In this document: piece after piece, positions 10,341 to 21,199 of the stretch
Numbering within the stretch: the first letter of the stretch is position 1
Layout: each line of letters begins with the position of its first letter
Assembly: GCA_940337035.1 (NCBI GenBank)
Contig: CALNHX010007680.1
Coordinates: 1 to 64,000, forward strand
Source: Agriotes lineatus
Taxonomy: Eukaryota > Arthropoda > Insecta > Coleoptera > Elateridae
Reading direction: 5' to 3'
DNA: 64,000 nucleotides
Made by a program: the position numbers and the translations under genes
The notes under the pieces: generated by a model
Database searches by the model: none
What the model was told of the DNA's origin: nothing
What the model saw: only the letters and a program-made list of their open reading frames with translations

Positions 10341-13300
10341 TAATATACTATTATAAAACTGAAGATGTAGAAAAACTTTCTTCTTGAGAAGATTAATAGT
10401 TTACAGAGACCCATAGATCCCTATTATTGCAATAGTACGAAAATATGTAAATACAGAAGGAAAATAATAGAATTGGAACATACATTTTCACAGAAAGCTA
10501 AACTTATACTTCACTGTTTTTGATCTGAGGTTGTAGTGTAATCACTTTTCCAAAACTGCAATTCTTAAAAGTAAAAAAATTAATGACAATAGACATTTTA
10601 TTAAAGCTTCTGTAATATTGTAAAAGGTCACTTTTATCCCCAATAGATTTACACTGTTCTGGATTAAACGTAAACCTTCCAGTATTAAGCCTCACGTCAC
10701 TGATTGCAATCATATATTCAAGATTTCGTAAAGGAGTTTAGCTTCTAGACAATTATGTGTAGTTAACAACAATGCGCAGTTGTTGTTGGCTTTTAAATGA
10801 TATAAAATACAGACGGAAATCAAACGTCCCTGAATAAATTCCTTCGGCTGCCATCAATTAGAATGGACTTTTAATTATCGCTTCATTTCATTACCAGTGA
10901 TTAGGACTACATCATTTTAACGTTTTTCTAGATGGCACTCTATAATTATCTTAAATCGGCTACTTAGATGCATTTCGTGCAACAAATAAATTTTCCTGTA
11001 GTAAATTTGGGAGATTTAGTAATCGATCATTATTTTATATATGCAATTAACAACTAATGGAACGTTCTAGAAATCGGAACGATTTTGAAACGCACCTTCC
11101 TGGCTTAGGAAATTAGCAAATTTCGAAAAACTTGGCAATTTTAACTCTGCGGCGGCTAGTTTTTACGCCATTGAATTAATTTGTTGCAAACGTGAGTTTA
11201 TCAACTGTAACGCGCTACGCTGAAAATCCACGGCAAAGTTGGCATTGCCAGTAATTTTTCGAAACCCTTTTCGTTTGTTTTTTCACATAGGTTCGTCATG
11301 CTTAAGCATCATGAACAGCATGAACTATTTGTTCATTTATGTTCTTCCACGCAACTTTTATTGTTTGCAATTTCTTGTTCAATTTTTCCAGGAATCGAGG
11401 AAGTCTTACCTATTCTGGTAACGTGAAACGGTTGCAGCCGGTAAAAGTGCCTTTGTTCACTAACCGCCATCTGCTGCAATATCTAATCAATCATAATTTC
11501 ACTTACGTTTATTGCAGGAAATAGCAACAATTTCACTTTCGGGTGGATCCTTGTAAATGCATAGAATGTTTGTATTGTTCTTTCTGTCGTTACCTTAAGT
11601 GCTATACGAACTTTTTCAAACTATAAACAGTTACTTCTTTAAATTTATTACAAGTTTAGCTTATAATAAGAAAGTAATTATTCAACAGTACTATCCCAAG
11701 TGCATTAAAATAGCCTACTACATTTTGACGTTTTGTATCGGAATATTTGCTAATATATTTGTCAAGTAAATTTACCGCTCAACAAGAATTCCCCAGTACG
11801 TAGCAGGAGTGATTTTGGGGCGGAAAATTTACGAGATACTGTAATAGGCCGCCTATTAAATATAATAATAGGGTTTTTAAATATAAAATAATTAATGGTA
11901 AGGGATACTACACTTTATCGATTGTATTATATTCAATTACGAACCTGCCTGTAAAACTCAGAGCAAATTAAAAGAGTGTGATAATAATTACGACAAATAA
12001 ATGGTTTATTGCCCTTTTCTTATTGCATCTATCCACAATAAATTCGGGCTTACCTTCGTAGAACATGAGACAAACTTGGTTCAGGGTGTAGGTTCATAAA
12101 ATTAAGAAAAACTTTGAAATATTGACTCAGTAAAGGCGATGATCTGCCAGTGTGAAAACAGCGTTAAATTGAATTTTAAAACACCAAAATGGCAAGAAAG
12201 CGTCAGGCAAATATTAATACTGTTGCGTAGCAACTGCTAAGCTAGTTTTGTTTCTAGCTTGACGTCGAAACCCACGTGCAATCGTTTTTTGTTCTACATC
12301 GGGCAAAAACTGAAAAATGCTGCGTCATCTTGCATTTTCAAAGGACGCTAACTAAATTTCTTGAAGCTGGACGGGCATGGACAACTGGTACCTAGTGCTA
12401 CACCTCGTAGACAGTATCAACTTGACGAACCCCGCGAATTTTGGGGCCGAAGCAAAAGCTTCCTGTGGAATCCTACCTTAATCGGACGCTGGATACACTT
12501 TTCAATGACGCCACGGGATTTGTGCACTTGGGAATAGCTTATTAGTTGAAGTTCCTACACGTACGGGCTGCTGAAGGTCCTCTCTACACGCAGCGGATAC
12601 TATTTTTGCTGGGCGATGAAGCTTGCCTAAGGAAATGGGCCCCCGAAGTTACTCGTACTTGGACAAATCCTACTGCTGGCTCATCTGCTTCACTTGGATC
12701 TCTTAACACTTGACAACTTATACCCACAAATGCCCTGTACACTGGTTACAAACTTTACACGCAATTGGTATAACTAAAGACTTTTTATTTATAATTTTAT
12801 GTAATAAACTGAGGAGCTCAATCTGGCCCTAACACAAATTTTACAGGCTTGTTTAGTTACTTTTTAACAAAAGACTATCATGTCACTTACCAGCTAGATT
12901 TTCAATTTTTATAAAATAAATTAGGATTTATATCATGTTCAACCGTACGGACTACAGTTTTGATGTCATGTCTTTGCCTAACTACTAAAATTGTCTTTTT
13001 CTTGGATTAATGTAGTTACACTAAACTTTGCTCTGCCTGTTAAATCATTTTTTTTTGATAATGTACTGATACACTTGGAGTTCCTTTCGCATCTCACTAA
13101 TTGCCTTCGGATCGGTTGCCTTCCATTGTTCATTGCTCTTTGCAATAATTTTTTGCTAGTACTGTTTCGTTTACCTTTCAGCTAATTTGCCGTTTGCTGG
13201 CTTACACTTTTAATACATAACGGTCATTTAATTCACATTATGTCTGAAAATAATAAGCTTTAATCAGTCAGTTACAAATTAAATTGAATTAGCCCTTCCG

Positions 13301-15733
13301 AACATTTATCATATCTGAAACTCTGAATGTAACCCTTCTGTAACCTGCTTTATTTCATGCTAACTTTTATTCCTCAAATTATTTGTTACTGATGCTCACA
13401 TCAAGTGCACTTATTTACGTAAAGTATTGATTATTTTGCAATAGATACAATATTTAATTCTGTGCTCATGTTGATCCTTATTCATGTAGTTAATTAGGCA
13501 ATCAGAATTTCTATGGGCAGTGAACTATTACAATATATTTCTTCAGAGCAAAACATTTTGACAAAAAATCGTCAAATTGTATTCAGGTTAGTTTACATAC
13601 ACGCAGGATGTTCGGTGTGATTATTTTATGAATACATAGATAAAATTCAGTTGGTGAAGCACCTTTAATAGTCATGTTAAAATTATTCACAAGCGATTAA
13701 ATTTTGGCACATTTTTAGCCACGGTTAAATTTTGACGTTTGAGTTTTTGTCGACATTAAACTGATAGAGATCATGGTTATTACGAATTATTATGAATGTG
13801 AAGGAAATAATCATAGCAATAACATTTATTATTTCAAAACTGCCAAAAAGCTAAGCAAATATTCGAAAAAATAACAATTCATATTATCTATTGATCTCTT
13901 ATTCAAACGAAGTTAACGGGGAGATCTGAAAATCGTAATTTCTGTCACATGTCATTAAAAAAGCTTTTCTATTCTCATTCTTAAAATATAACTAAGCCCC
14001 ATTTGAGACGCCAAGTTGAATTAACACTCCTTCTCGCGGTGTTATTTGTATTAATGTCAAGCTACACGTTGTGAGCCAAAATGTAATAACACCCCCTTTT
14101 GAACCCTACTTGAGTTGACAATTAAAATATATCTAAGCTACACTTTGTATTCTCAAATTAAATATAGTCTTTTACTAATTATCAAAAAAAATACCATCAA
14201 GTACAGTTCACTTGTGTACTTACCTTACTTCTTAATATGAGAAGTAGGAATTGACGTAACTCCTAAATCAATTTGACATTTGAAATTATGTCATGTAATT
14301 ATTATTGTTTAAGCCACGACTAGCCAGTTTTATAAGCAATGGGACTCCTAATTCCCAGCTGAATGGGTTAATCTTCAACTAACAACTTCCTCTATTGAAA
14401 CTAAAGATTGAATTCCTTTTACATTATAATAAATATTTGCCTTGCAGGCACTTTATAAAGTAAATTTGTATGTCCAGTTTGTTCGTAGCACATTGAAGTT
14501 TGATCTGACATTATAAAATAGAATACAGCTTGTCAAAAGGTGATTTAATCAAATGTTAATGTATCCAAACAAGATTAAAGAAAATTCTAAATATAACCTA
14601 ATTCCAAAATGTTCAAATTTCAAAATATAATTGTCGAAGATGTTGTGTACTGAAATCGCTATTGAATTTAGAAGATTAATTTTCTAAAGTTAACTTTTAA
14701 ATATAATTACAATAGCTAAACGGTTTGCCCCACCAAACTTGCTTTTATAATTTCTTATTATTTTGTAAGAAATGGTCACTAACCTTCTGAACGTTTATGT
14801 CTTGTAGTACCTTAATGCTCTACCTCAGCTCCTAACTGAATAAATTCTAGTCAGCAAACACCTCCTGGTTGTTCCCGACCAAATCTAAAGCTCGTTGTAG
14901 CTCTTTGAAAACTGTATTACTTAAATAGATTGTGCTATAGCATACCACAACACTCACTTTCACTGGTTTTGCTGGCTTCGTAGTAATATATCACGTTAAA
15001 TGGAATCAAATAATCTTGAATTATATATTTCAATAATATTTGTGACGAAGTCAAATTTGATCGTAGAGAATGCTTTATTACTACTACGTATCAAATCAGC
15101 AATTATTATGTTTCACAATTAATGGGAATTTAACCCTTAACGCGACTATTTTCTCGTAGATTTTTAATTCAAGTTATTTTGTTACTCACAAAACATGAAC
15201 AACACTCTGGTTGCCCATACTACCTCACCAGTTAAACATACAACTGTTATACAACATGATATTCATTAGATATCTCGATATAAATATTTAAATTAAATGG
15301 ATCATACATACGGTATGCTACATTACAATCTTCACCATTATAGCTGATTAATGATACTAGAAAACCTTTAGATATCTTGCTTAAACCGGCAATTAAACTC
15401 AGTACCTACAATTTTTGAGAAGTACACAGATGTCTTATCCTATTTTCAGTTCACTTTACAGATTCTTAGAATTTATTCTTGCATTAGATACTTCTCCTGT
15501 TATTTTTCTCCTACTCACGCGATTTATGTTGCTAAACCATATGATTTGACCTTCTTCAATACATTTGTTTTATTTCCATGCCTGCTCTATACTTCATATT
15601 TCTCTTTTGGCCTTTTCTTTTACTTTTCTGAGGAATCTCATTTCTGTACTACTTAATTTTTTCCTTTGATTTTCGGCAACTATTCATGATTCCGAACCTT
15701 AAATTAGTATAGGGTCAGCAACCTTTTTATATA
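10341..15733. other. AT-rich stretch without a supported gene
   Basis: Only short ORFs (60-69 codons near 10504, 11239, 11339 and 12991) without recognisable motifs. A GC-richer patch around 12360-12700 has no open frame of note. No RNA gene was recognised by eye. Confidence 0.35.
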
Positions 15734-16178
15734 CAGTCAGACCTCGCCGTTCGTGGCTTTGCAGATCGCCGATTTGATTTTACGCAGGGCCCCTTTGTGC
15801 TCCCTTTTCTTTGCCGTTCGCGGATATTTGCTTTGCTGTTCGCGGATGGAATTGCCAACGTTAACTGTTTCAACTTTCACACACTAACGGCCGGTTTTAT
15901 GAAGGCCACTAATCTGACGTTAACTTTAATTCGCTGTTAAAATAAACAAAAGCGCATAACAATTTGTTTACTAATCAATAATATGTCATAAGCGCCAACG
16001 TTTTGATGAGCTTTGGTTTATTTTAACAGCGATTTATAGTTAACGTCAGGTTAGTGACCTTCATAAGAACGGCCGTAAGTAAATAAAGCAGACTTATGCG
16101 CTTTATGTCATGAACACCTAAATAACATTCGCAGCATTGTCTTGGAACGTAACCCCCGCGAACGTAGAGGTCTGCCTG
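15734..16178. mobile_element. Pogo/Tigger-type MITE
   Basis: The left end CAGTCAGACCTCGCCGTTCG matches the reversed right end CAGGCAGACCTCTACGTTCG, with TA on both outer sides (15732-15733 and 16179-16180). CAGNCAGACCTC with GTTCGNGG is typical of pogo/Tigger ends. Just inside the left end, GCCGTTCGCGGATAT and GCTGTTCGCGGATGG repeat the TIR core, as expected for subterminal transposase-binding sites. No coding capacity. The middle is taken up by a second foldback. Confidence 0.8.
15884..16078. mobile_element. Foldback MITE nested inside the pogo-type MITE
   Basis: Arms of about 66 bp run from TAACGGCCGGTTTTATGAAGG inward through CTGACGTTAACT and CGCTGTTAAAATAAAC. The right arm repeats this in inverse order, ending CCTTCATAAGAACGGCCGTAAG. 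The arms agree at most positions. The loop is about 65 bp and non-coding. Inserted after the host MITE. Confidence 0.75.
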
Positions 16179-17465
16179 TATTTGTATTTTGGTTTCTTTT
16201 GGAACCTCTTCCTGCTGCTAGTCTTTCTTTTAATTCCTTGTATAGTCTTCCACCCTGTGTTACTATTAATTATTTAAGTTTATTTACTTCCTCTCTAGTT
16301 CTGTAGTGTGTTTTACTTTGGTTGAAGTTTACATTGATTTTCTCTAACTCTCTTCTTAATCTTTTCTATTTAATGCCTTTTCGCCTAGTGCTACTTCTTG
16401 TTTTGCTCCTTTTATAGCCTTATATAAGACCACCGAGAACACAAATGGCTTAATATGCATGCTTGCTGAACCCTTTTAATCGTTTCGTGCATTTTTTACT
16501 TTTCTTGCCGTGTTCTTGCCGCAGAGGTCATCTCTTGTTCAAGAAAGGAGATGACACCAACATTTAAAACTTCAAACCTTGTTACGGCCAAACGGCTACT
16601 GAAATATAGGTTGCCTTATTTGGTAACTACAGCGCTAAATTGACGTCCGTTGTGGTGTGTCTACCTGTATCTTGGTAACGTCTACTGGTTTGTAGGCTCC
16701 TCCTGAAAATACAAATGGACCTGAGTGATGTGTTAGGCAAGTTGAAATTTAGTTTGACATTTGAGAAGTTAATGTGATTAGGGAATTTTGGAATTAGTGT
16801 GTTAGGTTGAACGCCTGCATTAGTCATGGCTTTGGACCCGTCAAAGTGTCATAAATTAGAATTTTACTCTTAAGAATTAATTAATGGTCTTTCTTATTGA
16901 ATGAATGCGTAATTTCTCGTATGCCTTGCCACCTCTTGGACGTTCGTTGTACTTACCAAAGTTAGGTGCAATATGACCGTTGGATTCGAGCCGGTTGCGT
17001 GTTAACTTCCAGAGTATCCATTTAGGCACATTATATTGGTAACTTTTATAATTATTTAGTTTTGTTTATTCGTCATGACAACACTTCCTGTATAAATAAC
17101 ATAAAAAAAGAAAACAACTTCATCGAGATTTTTCGACGTTCGTCCTCTACCGCTTTGGCTGTGGGATTTATAAATCCAGTGATTGCTCGGCTCTCATAAT
17201 CGTTAGTCGCTTCGTATAGTTGAAGATTCTGGATTTGGTGAAACGGATTTGATATGAGACCAGCAGTATTTTAGGGCTCAAGTTGGCAAATCGACTTACC
17301 ATTGTGGTCATATTTAAGGTACAACTCCTCGAGAGATTAGCTGTGCGACGAATAGCATGTGTTGAACTTGTGTCGTGGGGCTTCTCATATTTGGGGACTA
17401 TGGAACAATGAATCGATAATTAACTAAAGTAGGTACATAACTGTGCTCCAAAATTGTTTTTTTAC
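16179..17465. other. No supported gene
   Basis: AT-rich sequence with one 66-codon minus-strand ORF at 16627-16827 of no recognisable family. Confidence 0.3.
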
Positions 17466-17535
17466 GACCGACCAGAAAATATGCAGTTTCTGGCAAATTT
17501 TTTCGCCAGAAAGTAATGTTTTGTCGGTCAAGATC
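17466..17535. other. Nested hairpins
   Basis: An outer pair GACCGAC with GTCGGTC (about 17466 and 17524) encloses an inner stem TTTCTGGC (17487-17494) with GCCAGAAA (17505-17512). It directly precedes the 42 bp palindrome, so the two may be parts of one foldback element. Confidence 0.55.
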
Positions 17536-17543
17536 AGAAAACG

Positions 17544-17585
17544 GGCATCAGGGACCGGTAAAAGCTTTTGCCGGTCCCTGATGCC
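17544..17585. other. 42 bp near-perfect palindrome
   Basis: GGCATCAGGGACCGG (17544-17558) pairs with CCGGTCCCTGATGCC (17571-17585). The centre T-AAAAGCTTTT-G is itself palindromic, so only one pair (17559/17570) fails across 42 bp. GC-rich arms in an AT-rich surrounding suggest a small foldback or a cruciform-forming site. Confidence 0.85.
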
Positions 17586-17717
17586 TTCGTTACTATGGAA
17601 ACATGTTTGTCTTATTGTTTGGATAAGTCAAATAATAGATACTAATGTCATATTTTTTTTGAGTTTTCGAAAGTGAATTCGCAAGTTTGAAAGTATGGAA
17701 ACGGGTGTCGAAAAAAA

Positions 17718-17847
17718 AATTGTATGATACACGACCGGAAAGTGTTTTGCAGGTCTCTCCAAACTTCCAGGACTGGCCTGCGGCTCGCCCTGGAATCTAC
17801 TTGGTTCTACCTACAAAACACTACTTTCCGGTCTCGTAACGTAAATT
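17718..17847. mobile_element. Small foldback repeat with CTCG loop
   Basis: The left arm contains GACCGGAAAGTGTTTTGCAGGT and CTTCCAGG; the right arm contains the complements CCTGGAA, ACCTACAAAACACT and ACTTTCCGGTC. The loop holds GGCTCGCC. Its plan matches those at 8881, 18531 and 19445, though arm sequences differ. Confidence 0.7.
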
Positions 17848-18272
17848 ACTATTACTAATACGTAACATTATTACAGGGCCACTGCTTGTCTTTTATTTCC
17901 TGCATTTTCTTCCTTCTTTTGCTTGGCGATTTGTTGCGCTGTCTTTGAGTGCTTAATTCTGCTTTCTGCATTTACTGGTCCTTATCGTCCTCCGTTGCTG
18001 CAAGTGGATTGATTTGATCCTGTCACTACAGAACCAGGTCGGACTCAAGACTTCGTCAAGGATGTGGATCAATGCTGAAGACATCAGATAAGGAAATAAA
18101 GTTAATCTTGCAATAGGGATACATTTATTCATGATCGTCGTTCAAAGGGCATAAGCTAATCTTTTAAAAAGTACAATAATATTGATTCATAATGGGCAAT
18201 TACACACCACACATTAATTGATATTTTTCGTTGACCGCTTGTTAATTTCAATATTAATGAATTATTTTTCCT

Positions 18273-18427
18273 AAAAAAGGATGGATTAATGGACGTCATT
18301 AATACACTGTTTTTGATTAATACACTTTTTTCATTAATTAACTGTTTTTTAAAAAAGGATGGATTAATAGATCTATTAATACACTGTTTTTGATTAATAC
18401 ACTCTTTTTCATTAATTAACTGTTTTT
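18273..18427. repeat. Two-copy 78 bp tandem repeat
   Basis: AAAAAAGGATGGATTAAT starts at 18273 and again at 18351. Both copies continue with CATTAATACACTGTTTTTGA-type sequence and end CATTAATTAACTGTTTTT. Flanking words TTTTTCGTTGACCGC (about 18226) and GCGGTCAACGAAAAA (about 18507) are inverted copies, so the tandem may lie inside a larger foldback of about 290 bp. Confidence 0.75.
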
Positions 18428-18530
18428 GTGATTTTGGCGTTTTGATGATATTTTGCATTGAGGTTAGTTGTATTAATCAAATTTTTCGCCACAAAAAAAT
18501 TTTTTGCGGTCAACGAAAAAATTTTGTAAT

Positions 18531-18650
18531 CAACTCGTTTGTTAATGGGCGATTAATAATCTCAACTATTAAAGGCACTCACTCGCTATCGCTCATTCGT
18601 GCTTTAAACAGTTTCGATTATTAATCGCCTTCATTAACACACTTGTTGGT
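18531..18650. mobile_element. Small foldback repeat with CTCG loop
   Basis: TTGTTAATGGGCGATTAATAA with TTAAAGGCAC on the left is mirrored by GTGCTTTAA and TTATTAATCGCCTTCATTAACA on the right. The loop is TCACTCGCTATCGCTCATTC. Non-coding. Confidence 0.7.
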
Positions 18651-19444
18651 TAAATAACTATTCTAACGTGTATTGATGTTAATTAATCAAAACATTACAT
18701 TACATTAATCAAACATATTGGTAAAAGCTACCAGTGTAAATAAATCATCACAGATTATTTAATTAGTTACCCACTAGTATCGAATTAAATAAATATCACT
18801 TGGATTGTATATTTTCGTCATAGATACAAAATATGAAAAGTTACTCATAACTCCCTAGGGATTTTTCAAATTATTTCTCTTCCAATCTAATGGTGACCAT
18901 TCAACTACAAACAACGTCTTAAGAACCATACATTCAGGCAATACTTGATGTTACTATCTGTTCACTAAACTAATGCAACTGTCAATTGTCAAATTTTATT
19001 AAAATTTCTAGAGTATTCTTTCAAACTCAATTTATTTTCTGGAATGCACATCAAACCTAGCGAAGAAAATGTTACTAATACAAGTTATATGGTAATGAAT
19101 TGGTTACTGTCAAAAATATTGTGAAAATATATTTACACTAAACAAACCAAGTAGTAATTTCCTACAACGCCTTTTCCCTTCCTAGTAAGGTGCCTCTCTT
19201 TCTAATATTATTATTAATGCCCATATTTACTTAAAACTTGAAAACTAAATTTTAATTGGAAACGCTACTTTGACTATTTTCAAGTTTGAAGTTTTTATGC
19301 GTTGCCAAATTAAAAACTGAAAGTTGTCAAAACCAACACCTTTGTAAGGGGTACCAACTTTAGATTTGTATGTTCGTTGCATTCGTTTGAAATGTATTAA
19401 TGACTTTTTGAAATTTCATACTATTCTTACGAATATGCTAGTAG
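18651..19444. other. No supported gene
   Basis: AT-rich, no ORF or clear repeat structure recognised. Confidence 0.3.
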
Positions 19445-19567
19445 ATAAAATATTGTACGCACCACGGGAGATATTCATGTCTTTTACCTTGCGGGCCTGA
19501 CGCACTCGGGCTGTAACTATGTCATCTTCAGGGAAAACACATTATATCTCCCTTAATGCATAACTAT
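19445..19567. mobile_element. Small degenerate foldback repeat
   Basis: ACGGGAGATATTCATGTC and TTTTACC on the left face the complements of AAGGGAGATATAATGTG and TTTTCCC on the right, around a centre with CGCACTCGGGC. Arms are more diverged than in the other foldbacks. Confidence 0.5.
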
Positions 19568-19850
19568 TCAATTTTTACTGAGTCGATTTTTGATTCGCCC
19601 AAGCCTAATCTAACTCTTGCTGCTGGTTCACAATATCAATATTAGAAGAATACGACTTCTTGGTAACATGCTAGAACTAATAAATTACTTCTACAGAACT
19701 GTTTTTGAAAACAGTATAAAAAATCAATGGACAACTTTACCTAAAGGAATGTGAACTCTGAATTCTTAAATGCATTAAAAATGCATATGTCATATTATGA
19801 ACTAAACAACAAAATTAGTAGTAATTAGTGTAATGAAGCTGTTTATACTT

Positions 19851-20078
19851 AATAGATATTAACGATACAACTTTGATTATGAGCATCTTAACGAAAAGAG
19901 TCTCATTAAGTGCCATAAGGAAACCGGTATTGTTCAAATCTTCATCAATAAATTCTGGTTCAATGTATTTTTTATTTAAAAAGAGTGCAGGAATATCTAT
20001 GAGTGCGGTAAGGAAGCTCTTAACGATACTAAAATTAATTTGGTTAATAGTCTATAACAAAACCGGTGAAGATAATAG
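19851..20078 (+). repeat. Dispersed repeat, copy A (plus)
   Basis: Shares AGATATTAACGATACAA, TTGATTATGAGCATCTTAACG, AAATTCTGGTTCAATGTATTT and CTCTTAACGATACTAAAATT with the copies at 26071, 26443 and 26794. No coding potential. The retroelement insertion at 20319 separates it from the other three. Confidence 0.75.
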
Positions 20079-20467
20079 TAATTTACGATGCAAGTAACGT
20101 TATTAAGCTTTTTACATTACGAGAAAATAGTTTGAATGAATGAGCAACGTTAGGAGCGAGTGGTTTAAAATTCTCGAGTAAGGTAGAAAGCAGATAACGT
20201 TACATATATCGTAATACGGTGTATTTTATCCTAAAGTACTAATCTTAAAAAAATTGGAAAAATTGTTGTTAATGACACTTACAACAGCGAGACATATCTG
20301 CTATGGCTGTGATGGTATTGTGGGGGCTCGCGCAGCTCCACGCAGCAGGAAAGCCCCCACCACGCGAAAACGAGCCAGTCCGACACGAAAGCTCCCACCA
20401 CGCAGAAGCGAGCCAGCCCGAGACGCCACGAACGTACGCAGCCGGCACGAAGCGACGGCTGCCCGGC

Positions 20468-20475
20468 TATAAAAG
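20468..20475 (+). promoter_or_regulatory. LTR TATA box
   Basis: TATAAAAG in a GC-rich setting, about 150 bp into the LTR; the copy in the 3' LTR is at 25228-25235. Transcription would be expected to start near 20500, which would define the U3/R border. The start site is inferred. Confidence 0.7.
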
Positions 20476-20538
20476 CCAGCGCTCCGACGAGCAGAAGACA
20501 GACACACCGGCGCTTCTTAACAGCCTGGGAGTCTCTTA

Positions 20539-20659
20539 CCGGCGCTATTTATACAGCCCGGCACACCCCCGGCGCTATAACTGCAGCCCGGACTCACACC
20601 CACACCGGCGCTATTTATACAGCCCGGCTCACACACCCGGCGCTATAATTACAGCCCGG
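20539..20659. repeat. Four 23 bp direct repeats inside the LTR
   Basis: CCGGCGCTAT...CAGCCCGG recurs at 20539-20561, 20569-20591, 20605-20627 and 20637-20659, separated by CAC-rich spacers. On the opposite strand copies 1 and 3 read CTGTATAAATAG, a TATA-like word. They lie between the TATA box and the LTR ORF, so in the leader of the RNA. The 3' LTR has the same set from about 25299. Confidence 0.8.
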
Positions 20660-20662
20660 TCC

Positions 20663-20992
20663 ATGGAGAAGGCTTCCACTCCACAGCCAACACATTCCAC
20701 CCCACGGCGGAAACGGAAGCAAGAAAGAAACACGCTTAGGGAGTTTCTGTGTCGGCCGGCCCTACCAGCACCCATATCGCCATTGAAAGCGTCCCCTCCG
20801 AAGAGGCGGCGCACCACCCGCTCCGAGGACGTAGCAGCACCCCTGGAGGCCACCACGTGGACCACGCCAGCTCTGGTGGACCTGCAGGCCCTCCGATACC
20901 AGGGTGTCAATCCAACCACCCTCAGCCTTCAGGACCCACGTCGTTTCGCTGTGCGGCAGAACTATCGCCGCAACCAAGCCATGGCCGCATAA
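20663..20992 (+). CDS. LTR-internal 109-codon ORF, basic Pro/Arg-rich (5' LTR copy)
   Basis: Between the expected transcription start and 20663 there is no other ATG, so this would be the first AUG ORF in the element's RNA, ahead of gag. The product starts MEKASTPQPTHSTPRRKRKQ, has two nuclear-signal-like basic clusters (PRRKRK near residue 14 and PPKRRR near residue 45), and ends NYRRNQAMAA. It resembles no domain I know. It occurs unchanged in the 3' LTR. The frame is also open upstream into the flank, which is incidental. It could be a real accessory protein, a translated leader ORF affecting gag, or chance in GC-rich DNA. Confidence 0.35.
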   Translation: MEKASTPQPTHSTPRRKRKQERNTLREFLCRPALPAPISPLKASPPKRRRTTRSEDVAAPLEATTWTTPALVDLQALRYQGVNPTTLSLQDPRRFAVRQNYRRNQAMAA

Positions 20993-21024
20993 CAATTGTA
21001 CATTATATATATATTCATATTGTA

Positions 21025-21047
21025 AATAAAATATCTCGTTAAATAAA
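21025..21047 (+). terminator. LTR polyadenylation signals
   Basis: AATAAA at 21025-21030 and 21042-21047, about 60-80 bp before the LTR end; the functional copies would be those in the 3' LTR at 25785-25807. Confidence 0.7.
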
Positions 21048-21107
21048 GGTATAATTCTGTAGTTGTACACGTTGTATTCAACCAACTGGAGTAAAGAACC
21101 CCACAAT

Positions 21108-21125
21108 TGGTGACCCCGACGCGAG
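21108..21125 (+). promoter_or_regulatory. Primer-binding site, tRNA-Trp
   Basis: TGGTGACCCCGACGCGAG starts two bases after the LTR. It complements the 3' end of eukaryotic tRNA-Trp (…CACGTCGGGGTCACCA) with one G:U-compatible change at position 15. tRNA-Trp priming is a documented trait of the CsRn1 clade. Confidence 0.85.
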
Positions 21126-21199
21126 TACCGTGTACAGCTACAATAATACCTCTCGCGACGAAGTGAGGCTCAGAAAAAAAACAAAAAAAACCGAGAAAA

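Larger units (their letters stand above)
20319..21105 (+). repeat. 5' LTR
   Basis: 787 bp, TG...CA ends with a 7 bp inverted pair TGTGGGG/CCCCACA. It contains a TATA box, four 23 bp repeats, a 109-codon ORF and two AATAAA signals near the 3' end, so U3, R and U5 parts are recognisable. Confidence 0.95.

Noticed and set aside
20629..20919. 96-codon minus ORF in the LTR (repeated in the 3' LTR)
   Set aside because: Antisense shadow in GC-rich DNA; the plus-strand ORF has the better position in the RNA, though neither is proven.
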